Assembly (NCBI RefSeq): GCF_009498455.1
Contig: NZ_CP045644.1
Coordinates: 620,001 to 684,000 of the forward strand
Length of the DNA stretch: 64,000 nt
From: Variovorax paradoxus
Lineage (GTDB): Bacteria > Pseudomonadota > Gammaproteobacteria > Burkholderiales > Burkholderiaceae_C
Direction: 5' to 3'
This document shows positions 17,245 to 25,223 of this stretch, one piece after another; positions within the stretch are counted from its first letter, which is position 1, and every line of letters starts with the position of its first letter. A program made the translations under genes and the position numbers. The notes under the pieces are model-generated. The model saw nothing but the letters and a program-made list of their open reading frames with translations, had not been told where the DNA came from and made no database searches.

Positions 17245-18420
17245 CTAGGCGATCTGCAAAGCCGTCAGAATCGCCTCGGCCTGGTGTTGCCAACCGAACT
17301 TCGCCAGTGCGTCCTGCCGCGCCAACGCGGCCATCGTGCCGTAGTTCGCACTGCTGCGGTCCACGGCCTTCAATATCACTTCGGTCCATTCATGGGCCTT
17401 GGCGAGGTAACCGTTCTCGCCATCACGGATCGCATGCCGGTAGGTGAAGCCCGGGGATGCAATGCTCAGCGTCCCGACACTGGCGGCCTCGAAGTACTTC
17501 AACTCGGACTTGCAATCGGTGAAGGCGTTCGACTGCAGCGGCATGAGGTTGAACTCGACCGTTCCAAGCAGCCGTTGCAGGTTCACGTAGTCGTGAAACG
17601 GCTGTCGGCTGATGCGATGGGCGAACTTCTTCATCGCAGGGCCGTGGTCGATATAGCCGACGACCATGACCTCCACGTCCGGGCGCTCGGCCATCACCTC
17701 GATCAGTGCCGGCTCCACGATCGCATAGTCGAGGCGATGCGAAGGTGAGCCGCTGAAGTAGCCGAGGCAGACCTTGCCATCGCCGGTGAAGCGCATGCGC
17801 TCCTTGGCCGCATAGACCTTTTCCGCCAGCGCCAGCTGCTCCCTGTTCATGAAGTTCGGCACGACGGCGACCGGAAGGCCCGCGTAGTCTGCAAGCTTCT
17901 GGGCAAGAAAGTCGTTCGTGGTGATGGCGCCGTCGCAGAGTCTCAGCGTCTGGCCCATGCGCGCGATCATCGCGAACCAGTCGTCCCAGACCCCCGCTTG
18001 CGTCAGGTCGAGGCCCAAGGTGGCCATCACGAGGTGGGCATAGTCGGTATCGAAGACGAGGTCATCGACATCGAACAGCACCTGCTTGCGGCGCGAGCGG
18101 AACCTGGTGATGAGCCCGTTGATGCGATGGCAGTAGCGAGAACGGCAGATCACCAGCACGTCGGCCGCATCGGCGATTTCGTCGAATCGTTCGCTGTCCG
18201 ACAGGAAGAAGTAGCTGGCCGAGACGTTCTCGACGCCGGACTCGTTGAGCACCTGCGCCATGTTGTACGCACGGTAGCGGAAGGTGCTGTTGTTCGGCTC
18301 TTCGTAAAAGTAGGCAACGCGCTTTGCACCGCGGCGCTGGTGCAGCATCGCCAGACGCGCCGAGACCGGCAAGAGCCATGGGTCGGCATAAGGAACCGCA
18401 GGAACGTCGAGGGAAAACAT
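17245..18420 (-). CDS. Glycosyltransferase (GT-B fold, group 1-like)
   Basis: A 391-residue protein of GT-B type. The N-terminal half contains a segment beginning VAYFYEEPNNSTFRYRAYN that resembles the acceptor domain of rhamnan and O-antigen transferases. The C-terminal half has LGYFSGSPSHRLDY and KYFEAASVGTLSIAS, the nucleotide-sugar-binding region with the EAA-type motif of group 1 transferases. The ATG at 18420 overlaps the upstream stop by 4 bases, which fixes the start and implies coupling with the WsaF-like gene. It probably adds a sugar of the O-polysaccharide. Donor and linkage are unknown. Confidence 0.85.
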   Translation of the reverse strand: MFSLDVPAVPYADPWLLPVSARLAMLHQRRGAKRVAYFYEEPNNSTFRYRAYNMAQVLNESGVENVSASYFFLSDSERFDEIADAADVLVICRSRYCHRINGLITRFRSRRKQVLFDVDDLVFDTDYAHLVMATLGLDLTQAGVWDDWFAMIARMGQTLRLCDGAITTNDFLAQKLADYAGLPVAVVPNFMNREQLALAEKVYAAKERMRFTGDGKVCLGYFSGSPSHRLDYAIVEPALIEVMAERPDVEVMVVGYIDHGPAMKKFAHRISRQPFHDYVNLQRLLGTVEFNLMPLQSNAFTDCKSELKYFEAASVGTLSIASPGFTYRHAIRDGENGYLAKAHEWTEVILKAVDRSSANYGTMAALARQDALAKFGWQHQAEAILTALQIA

Positions 18421-19751
18421 CAGCGCCCTGCCGTGAGCGCCCGAAGGACATCTGCGAACGCCAACGTCCAGTCCGTTCCCAACCCGTTCGTCGCAAAGTT
18501 GCGATGGCGAGTTTCCCTGTCGTTGGCGATCGCCACGCCCGAGCGAAGCGCGTCCAGCAAAGCCCGCGTCTCCAGCTCGGCGCAAATGATGTTGGGTGAA
18601 TAGCCCGACAGGTCCTGCTTGTTGGTAAATCTGTTCGTCACGACCACCGCACCACTCGCGGCCAGGTCAAAAGGTGGATAGCTGGGATGCGGCGTGTACA
18701 TCAAGCTGAGTCCCAGGTCGATGGTGCCCGCGAGATCGGCATAGGCCTCCCATCCGAGGCCCTCGCAGCGGTGCGGCGTGTAGCCCGCGCCGAACTTCAC
18801 GTGGGGAATGTCCTTGCCGACGAGAAAAATCTCCCACTGTTCGAGGTCGAGAATGCCCTCGTTCACTGCGTGATCGATGATGCCGAGCCCGATCTGGAAA
18901 AGATTGCGTGGATTGTTCGGCCTTGCGTAGAAGAAGAACCGCTTCTTGCCGTTTGCCTCACGAGGGCGCGGATGGAACAGCGACTTCGGAAATGCCGGCT
19001 CGAACCAGAACCCGTTGCGCCCGAGGTGCGTCAGGCCCGTGGCCATCAGATGGTCGTAGAGCAATCGCGTGTTCACGACGAACCGGATGTCCTGGTTGCG
19101 CAAGACCCGCTCGCAATGCACGCGGTCCTCCCCGAACGGGTAGAACATGCGCTCATCTTCCTGGAGAAGATAGATGATCGACGCCGCCGGAACGCTGGGC
19201 AGCGTGGCAGCCGTGGTCCACCAGGAGGTCGTGACGAAAATCTCTTCGGGATGGATGTCCAAGCCGGGAACAGCCTCGGCAACGGGCGGCGTATCGATCT
19301 CGTCGCGCTTGAGCGGTGCGAAAGCGAACTGGATCTCCTGCTGAAGCTGAATCCCGTATGCATTCAGGATCTGCCACGCGTTGGCTGGTGACGGGACCTC
19401 GGTTCGCGTGACGACCCGCAGCGTCGCGTTCATCTGGTTCGCCAACTGCGCAGAAAACAGCAAGGCAGTCCCCACGCCGCCAAACAGGCTCTCGGAGCCG
19501 ATGCTGTCCGTCACCAGGCTGATGCGCGGCACCGAGGGCCGGGGAATCGTGTAGACGTCCAGCGCCTGCTGGGAAATGAACCGGCGGGCCCGAAGCTGCG
19601 GCACCGATTCGGCATTGGACTCGTCATCCTCCTTGCTGAATACGGCGCGTCCTGCGATCGCGTCCCCCAGCTTCTCGCGAATCAATCTCGCAGCGGCCCG
19701 GGTTCCGTTCTCCTGCCAGAACTCTATGAAGCGTCGACCTCGCACACTCAT
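18420..19751 (-). CDS. WsaF-family rhamnosyltransferase
   Basis: A 443-residue GT-B protein resembling WsaF, the beta-1,2-rhamnosyltransferase of the Geobacillus S-layer glycan. Visible features are an N-terminal helical region, the domain start RISLVTDSIGSESLFGGVGTA near residue 76, YLLQEDERMFYPFG in the middle and FFFYARPNNPRNLFQIG at the start of the nucleotide-binding domain. The C-terminal segment with SLMYTPHPSYPPFDLAASG is the donor site. An AGGAAA sequence stands before the ATG at 19751. It would use the dTDP-L-rhamnose made by the rfb genes of this locus. Confidence 0.85.
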   Translation of the reverse strand: MSVRGRRFIEFWQENGTRAAARLIREKLGDAIAGRAVFSKEDDESNAESVPQLRARRFISQQALDVYTIPRPSVPRISLVTDSIGSESLFGGVGTALLFSAQLANQMNATLRVVTRTEVPSPANAWQILNAYGIQLQQEIQFAFAPLKRDEIDTPPVAEAVPGLDIHPEEIFVTTSWWTTAATLPSVPAASIIYLLQEDERMFYPFGEDRVHCERVLRNQDIRFVVNTRLLYDHLMATGLTHLGRNGFWFEPAFPKSLFHPRPREANGKKRFFFYARPNNPRNLFQIGLGIIDHAVNEGILDLEQWEIFLVGKDIPHVKFGAGYTPHRCEGLGWEAYADLAGTIDLGLSLMYTPHPSYPPFDLAASGAVVVTNRFTNKQDLSGYSPNIICAELETRALLDALRSGVAIANDRETRHRNFATNGLGTDWTLAFADVLRALTAGR

Positions 19752-20267
19752 TTTTGTTTCCTGTTTTATCCATCAAATCTCAACGCGAGAACCATTGAGA
19801 AATGAAAATCGTGAGTTGCAAATCAAACTGAAATGAATCTCGAAAGCCCGGCAATACCTCAACCCAAATCAACCCTGAGAATGAGCAATACAAGAGCCAC
19901 TAAAAAATCAAGAGGCCTCATGTTGAGCAGTGATCTTCAGCAAATTATTGCAGTTTCCTTGATCATGAGAATGCCCACGGAAGTTGCATCACCGAGCAAG
20001 AACGGCGCCGTGGATGTTGATCGGGACATAGATGCCCATTGGACAACCGCACACAGCGCAGTGAGCGACGTGCATCGGGAATTCGTGACGATTCAGGAGG
20101 TCCGCCGAGCCACATGCGGCGAGGCATGCCAGCCGCAACCCGTAGGGGAACGGCCATGGACCCACAACTCAGCTTGGCGGCGCGCCGTCAGAAGCAGCGC
20201 GTTACCCATGCAAGCGACTCATGGGGCCGCTGCACTTCGTGGCCGAAGCCTTGACGCCACGCAGGCC
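19752..20267. other. 516-base gap inside the polysaccharide locus, AT-richer, no gene seen
   Basis: This stretch separates the WsaF-like gene from the RgpF-methyltransferase gene on the same strand. Its left 250 bases are clearly richer in A and T than the surroundings. A reading frame crosses it on the plus strand from 19833, but it continues antisense into the next gene and has no recognisable product. The gap must hold the promoter of the WsaF-like gene. It may also be a scar of a lost gene. No repeat or insertion-sequence end was found. Confidence 0.5.
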
Positions 20268-22274
20268 TCATCGGCGCTGAAAAACGACGAGGAAGCAATC
20301 GCCTTCCTTCTCTTGGTAACTGTGCGCCGGACGGTAGTAAACGCTGGAATTGCCATTGCCCCGAGCGAAGTCCAGCGGCAGGAACGCGTCGGAATCCAGC
20401 ACGTCAAAGCCGTGTTTCGCTGCCCGCTCCTGCCACCAAGGAAGCGGCTCCAACGTTTGATGCAAGGGGGTGCCATCTTCCGTGAAGCCACCATCCACCT
20501 GGGAGATCGAGCAGGCGAAGATGCTTCCCGGCCGGGTATGTCGCGCAAGGTTGGAAAACAGGCCTTCGACCCCATCGGCCGTCAGATGCTCCAGCACTTC
20601 CCAGGCTGAGATCACGTCGAACTTGAAAGTTTCGATCTCGCCGCGGCCCAGCGCAAAGGGGCGAGTCACATCGCACGTGAAAAGGGAATCGCGCAGGAGT
20701 CGCCATTCGGCACGTTGCTGCAGCCTGGAGATGTCGCTTCCCTCGAGGCCCACACCCACATGACCCCGCAGGACTGCATCGAGCACCATCCCGCCCGCCG
20801 AGCAGCCGAGGTCCAGGAAAGACAACGGCTTGCCAGAAGCAGCAAAGAAGTCCTCGCACGCGCGGATAAAGCGCGGATGCCGCGTGTGATCGAGAACGGT
20901 TCCCACCGGATGAATGTGATCCGGGCTGTCATAGGCCACGGGATAGTCTGTGACGCACTTGAAGCCCTGCAAGCTCTTGAGATCGATGTTCGACATCAGC
21001 GCAATCAGGATATCTCGTTGCACCCAATCCAAATGCCCATGCAGCTCCGCGACGGAGGTCTGCACATCACTCACACGGGTGACCGCGTTCGTCGAGTTCT
21101 GAGAGAGCGCTGTCACCTGAACCTGGAGCGCAGCAATTTGAGCAGCGGCGTCCCGCGACCCTCGAGCCAAGCCTGACACTTGCGCACGGACATCGACAAG
21201 GAAACTGGGCAAGCCATTGACCAAGCCGCCGACCGAGCCTCGCAGATCGCCGACAACACTGTCCATCTTGCCGGTCTTTTCCGTCAGATGACCGACGCGA
21301 TGCTCGATGCCGGTCAGCTTGTGCTCGATGCCAACCAGCTTGTCGACCACCCTCAATTTAAAAGGTCGGTAGAGCGGCCACAGCATCCGCTTGATCACCG
21401 CGCGAACGGACAGCGCCGCCGCAGGCAGGGCCTCCTCTTGCGCCTGAAACTCCGCTGCGTCCTTCGCAAGCGCTTCCGACTCCCTTTGCGCGGCTTCCGG
21501 GCCGCCTTCGACCACCGGCTCTTCCAGTGCCGCAGGCGAGGCAATCCAGTCGAGTGGGTACTTCAGTTCTTCCAGCAGCGTCCGCGTCAGCGCGAGGTCT
21601 TCATTCGCAAAATTGCTCGATGAAAATACCTTGCGCTTCAGGAATGGTGAGCCCTTTTGAAGAAGCGTGTTCTGATAGGTCGAAATATCTGCGCCGAATG
21701 GAATTTCAAGAACGGACCTGTCGACGAAGGGCGCAAAGGAAAATCCGTTCTCGGCCAGCCGCCTGCTGAGTCCGATTTCGTATTTTTCACATATTGCCTG
21801 CTTTGATTCTTCGACCGCAATGGATTCAAAGAAATCACGAAAAACTGCGCTTCCGACAACAGGCTGATTCAGCGTCAGGAAATAGCTCTGCAGGTGACGG
21901 GTCTTGCCATAATTTTCAGTGATGCCCCAGGCATCCAAGCCAGCTGCATCCATGCGCTCGAAGATTTCCGTCAACTCCCGCACCGGGCCGTAATTGCTGT
22001 CATTCGCCAGAATGACGGCATCATATTTATCGACTTCCTGCCAGCCCAGTCGAAAAATCAGTTTCTGCCATGATCCGAAATCGTACTTTTCATGCACTTC
22101 CGCCCATCGTCCGCGGGTGACTGCATCTAGTTTTCGGAGCTCCTCTTCGTTGAGTTCATTTGCCGCCTGATAGTAGACATCAGCAAACTTGGAAAGCTCA
22201 CGCAGATAGTGGACCACATAGTCATCAACCCGATTCTCGGGACTGTATCCGGCAAAAAGGCATAAACGCTTCAT
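20268..22274 (-). CDS. RgpF-like domain, coiled coil and SAM methyltransferase fusion
   Basis: A 668-residue three-part protein. Residues 1 to about 245 resemble the rhamnan synthesis protein F family (VVHYLRELSKFADVYY, YDAVILANDSNYGPV, RKVFSSSNF). A linker rich in Glu and Ala follows. Residues about 305-430 are a likely coiled coil with repeated hydrophobic heptads (GIEHKLTGIEHRVGHL, AQIAALQVQVTAL). Residues about 450-668 form a class I methyltransferase with motif I FLDLGCSAGG at 486-495 and the ISAWEVLEHL segment at 555-564. Joining sugar transfer, a rod and methylation recalls WbdD, which caps and measures ABC-exported O-antigen. The role here is inferred. Its stop is 516 bases from the next gene. 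Confidence 0.85.
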   Translation of the reverse strand: MKRLCLFAGYSPENRVDDYVVHYLRELSKFADVYYQAANELNEEELRKLDAVTRGRWAEVHEKYDFGSWQKLIFRLGWQEVDKYDAVILANDSNYGPVRELTEIFERMDAAGLDAWGITENYGKTRHLQSYFLTLNQPVVGSAVFRDFFESIAVEESKQAICEKYEIGLSRRLAENGFSFAPFVDRSVLEIPFGADISTYQNTLLQKGSPFLKRKVFSSSNFANEDLALTRTLLEELKYPLDWIASPAALEEPVVEGGPEAAQRESEALAKDAAEFQAQEEALPAAALSVRAVIKRMLWPLYRPFKLRVVDKLVGIEHKLTGIEHRVGHLTEKTGKMDSVVGDLRGSVGGLVNGLPSFLVDVRAQVSGLARGSRDAAAQIAALQVQVTALSQNSTNAVTRVSDVQTSVAELHGHLDWVQRDILIALMSNIDLKSLQGFKCVTDYPVAYDSPDHIHPVGTVLDHTRHPRFIRACEDFFAASGKPLSFLDLGCSAGGMVLDAVLRGHVGVGLEGSDISRLQQRAEWRLLRDSLFTCDVTRPFALGRGEIETFKFDVISAWEVLEHLTADGVEGLFSNLARHTRPGSIFACSISQVDGGFTEDGTPLHQTLEPLPWWQERAAKHGFDVLDSDAFLPLDFARGNGNSSVYYRPAHSYQEKEGDCFLVVFQRR

Positions 22275-24157
22275 TCAATATCCTCTTTTTCCTTCTTCCA
22301 GATTGGAAGCACGCCGAGTGCGCGATATACGTGGTGCTGAGCATCCGTGGTTTTACTCATCAACGGCAATTTTCCGAAGACGTACAGCGTGGTACAGATG
22401 CTCTCGCCAGGAACAGTCAACAAATTAAGCAATGGCCAGCGCCCATTGAGAAAATATCCACGCAACTCGCCCACGCGGCGACGTCTAAAGGTATCGCTGA
22501 AGGTGCCCTGCAGCGCGGCTTTCTCCAACGCCGCCGCCTGCTCGGCATTTGCATCCGGAGCCACGCCTGTACCGTATTTTTTGTGAAGCTGTTCGGCACT
22601 CATCGTGCCGTTCCAATTGCTGCTTCCTTGATCCAGGCTGCGATAAAAAATCTCTTCGTCCGTCAGCTTCGCAAGATCCCGGTACCACGGCAAATGCCTT
22701 GCCTCATAGGGATAGCCCATGCGAAACGCCGAGAAAAAATCGGACGTGCGCCATTCTTTCCGCGGGCGATACAGCGCAAATGTCGTATCCACTGGCGCAT
22801 CGTAAATCGCCAGTGAGCCGTGGTTCTTCAATTTTTCGTAGAACCGGCCTTCCCATTTGAGGACATTTTCCTTCAGTTCATAGTGATCAGGCAGATCATC
22901 CAGCTTGAGAGAAAATCCGATCTTGTTCTTGACTGGATGGCTCAGCAAGACATCGAGGAAGACATACAGAAAATCCAATGGACATTCTTCGACGGGCAGG
23001 ACATCCGGGTCTGTCAACACGAAATATTTCGAATCGACAATCTCCTTGAATTTTAAGGAATCGAATAACACCGTATGTTTGTAATTGACCCCCATGTAGT
23101 GCACCTTATGCGGAGAGGTGCGCAGATATTCGACAAGCGGCGGATAGGATGACGCGTTGTCGATGACATGGATGTTCTTGAATCCCGCCTTTTCAAAGTA
23201 GGCAATGCTTGCCTGCAGATAAGTCAGATGGTTGAACGAGATGACGAAGATCGGGATCTCGCGAATGACGTCTCCGCACAGGCGAATGAAATCATCCTGG
23301 GCCAGTGGCTTGATCTGGTGGAACACGGAGGCCAGCTCGAGCGGTGAGCAAAGATCGGTGTGCTTGATGGAAGCCATCAATTTCGCCAACATCGCGAGCC
23401 GAGCGGCTTCGTCGATGGACTCGCCTCTCAACATCGCCGTGACCTGCGTCACATCGGCTGGCGACAGGTCACCCACGAGGTAACCGATCATCCGGACCTT
23501 GACACCGACATCCAGCATGTGCATCGCGTCCACATGGGCAATCGATACACTTTCAACGTGTCGGCGATAGCGAAGCAGGACCTCCTGGACATTTCCCAGT
23601 TTCGTGACGCGAATGGCACGCGTCCACAAATCGTAATCCTCACTGAAACGCATCGATTCGTCATAGAAAAGATCGTTTTCGGCGAACAGTTGGCGTCGCA
23701 GCATGGCCGTAGGATGACCGATGTAGCAGCCCATGAGCATGTCGGCGTAACGAACGTTTTCCATGTGATGGTGAATCGCATCACCGTCCATGAACTGCTG
23801 AAACTTCGTGCCGCAAACCCCTACGTCGAGGTGCTCATCGAGAAACGCCACCTGCTTGCCGAGTCTCGTCGCTTCCGCAATGTCATCCGCATCCATCCGC
23901 GCAATGAATTCGCCTCGAGCTTCACGGTAAGCGAAGTTCAACGCAGCAGCGAGGCCTTTGCCTGGCCCTTTCAACACCGTGATGCGGGAGTCCTCATAAC
24001 CACGTATTAGGTCCAACGTGCCATCTGTCGAGTTGTCATCAACAATCAGCACCTCGAAATCCGTGAAGGTCTGCCCCAGGATGCTGTCCAATGCCTCCTT
24101 GAGGTATTTTTCTGAATTTCGTGTTGGAATAACGACTGATACGCGTACTGGATACAT
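22271..24157 (-). CDS. Two-domain glycosyltransferase family 2 protein
   Basis: A 628-residue protein. The N-terminal GT2 domain (about 5-230) has VSVVIPTRNSEKYLKEAL, VDDNSTDGT and ARMDADDIA, the latter being the DxD motif. The second region (about 300-520) has a second GT-A-like core starting IPIFVISFNHLTYL, with a VLTDPDVLP metal motif. The C-terminal 100 residues are unassigned. The gene overlaps the RgpF-methyltransferase start by 4 bases. Its base composition is visibly poorer in GC than the flanking genes, as is common in exchanged O-antigen genes. Donor sugars are unknown. Confidence 0.85.
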   Translation of the reverse strand: MYPVRVSVVIPTRNSEKYLKEALDSILGQTFTDFEVLIVDDNSTDGTLDLIRGYEDSRITVLKGPGKGLAAALNFAYREARGEFIARMDADDIAEATRLGKQVAFLDEHLDVGVCGTKFQQFMDGDAIHHHMENVRYADMLMGCYIGHPTAMLRRQLFAENDLFYDESMRFSEDYDLWTRAIRVTKLGNVQEVLLRYRRHVESVSIAHVDAMHMLDVGVKVRMIGYLVGDLSPADVTQVTAMLRGESIDEAARLAMLAKLMASIKHTDLCSPLELASVFHQIKPLAQDDFIRLCGDVIREIPIFVISFNHLTYLQASIAYFEKAGFKNIHVIDNASSYPPLVEYLRTSPHKVHYMGVNYKHTVLFDSLKFKEIVDSKYFVLTDPDVLPVEECPLDFLYVFLDVLLSHPVKNKIGFSLKLDDLPDHYELKENVLKWEGRFYEKLKNHGSLAIYDAPVDTTFALYRPRKEWRTSDFFSAFRMGYPYEARHLPWYRDLAKLTDEEIFYRSLDQGSSNWNGTMSAEQLHKKYGTGVAPDANAEQAAALEKAALQGTFSDTFRRRRVGELRGYFLNGRWPLLNLLTVPGESICTTLYVFGKLPLMSKTTDAQHHVYRALGVLPIWKKEKEDIE

Positions 24158-24233
24158 GAGCGGTTTTATTTTTTAATTCAAGGCGATAGTTTGCGCAAAA
24201 TGAATGCAGGCGCAGAGCAGGTGCTCGTTAAAA

Positions 24234-25223
24234 CTACAGATCAGTCGGGTTGTAGAAAATGATTCGGCTTCCCAAAGGCTCGAACCCGAAATGTATCCGG
24301 CGCAAGCCAAGCGCCCTCTCGATCGCGTCATGGCGTTCAGACGGTGCGTAGAACATCAAGAATCCGCCTGCGCCAGCGCCTAGCAACTTGCCACCGAGCG
24401 CACCATTGGCTTTAGCCTTTGCGTACCAGTCGTCAATTGCATCACTGGTAATACCCGAGGCCAGTTGCTTTTTCAGTCGCCAGTTTTCATCGAGAATTTC
24501 ACCCATCGAATCCAGATGGCCGCTCTGCAACTCGTCGCGCAGTTCGTAAACCAACTCCACCATGCGGTTCAGCATTTTTTGCTTTCCCGCACTGTCAGCC
24601 ACATTCGATGACTGCTCTTTCAGGATGCCCGAAGCGCTGCGCGTAATGCCCGTGTAAAAAACAAGAATATTGCTTTCAACGGCTTCTCGAATCTTTCGCT
24701 GCAACACCAGCGGCGTCACTAGGACGCTGTCATCCGGCTTGAATTCGATGAGGCTCAACCCACCGTACGCCGACGCGTACTGATCCTGTTTTCCGATTGG
24801 TTCACCGCAACGATCTATTTCAATTTCGCAGCTCAATTGCCCCAGTTGTTCCGCCGAGACATGCCGCCCCAGATAAGCCGAGAGGACATTGATCAAACCG
24901 ACGGTGAAGGCGCTGGACGAGCCCAGCCCGGTGCCGCGCGATGGAATATCGGCCGTGCTCGTGACTTCAATCCCTCCCGGGATTTCCAGCATTTGAAGCG
25001 TCGCGCGAACCAAGCGGTGTTCGATCTTCTCGATGTGGTCGACTTCTTCGGTCTTGGAATACGCGATCCGGATTCCGCCGTCGAACTTCTTGTTGACGCT
25101 CACATAGACATATTTGTCCACGGCGGTCGAAAGCACCGCTCCGCCGTGCTGTCGGTAGTAGCTCGGCAGATCACTTCCGCCGCCAACAAAACTCATCCGC
25201 AACGGTGTCCGGCTAATGATCAT
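24234..25223 (-). CDS. hddA: D-glycero-alpha-D-manno-heptose 7-phosphate 1-kinase (HddA type, GHMP kinase)
   Basis: A 329-residue GHMP kinase. The N-terminal RTPLRMSFVGGGSDLPSYY is the sugar-phosphate-binding start typical of HddA. The phosphate-binding loop SRGTGLGSSSA is at residues 95-105, and GALGGKLLGAGAGGFLMF is the third GHMP motif. It phosphorylates C1 of D-glycero-D-manno-heptose 7-phosphate on the route to GDP-D-glycero-alpha-D-manno-heptose. The upstream fusion gene overlaps its start by 4 bases and supplies the next two steps, while gmhA supplies the first. Related fucose or mannose kinases are a less likely reading. Confidence 0.88.
   Translation of the reverse strand: MIISRTPLRMSFVGGGSDLPSYYRQHGGAVLSTAVDKYVYVSVNKKFDGGIRIAYSKTEEVDHIEKIEHRLVRATLQMLEIPGGIEVTSTADIPSRGTGLGSSSAFTVGLINVLSAYLGRHVSAEQLGQLSCEIEIDRCGEPIGKQDQYASAYGGLSLIEFKPDDSVLVTPLVLQRKIREAVESNILVFYTGITRSASGILKEQSSNVADSAGKQKMLNRMVELVYELRDELQSGHLDSMGEILDENWRLKKQLASGITSDAIDDWYAKAKANGALGGKLLGAGAGGFLMFYAPSERHDAIERALGLRRIHFGFEPLGSRIIFYNPTDL

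Noticed and set aside
19833..20609. Plus-strand frame of 258 codons across the gap in the polysaccharide locus
   Set aside because: Half of it is antisense to the methyltransferase part of the RgpF fusion, no ribosome site or known domain is visible, and the translation changes character at the gene border.
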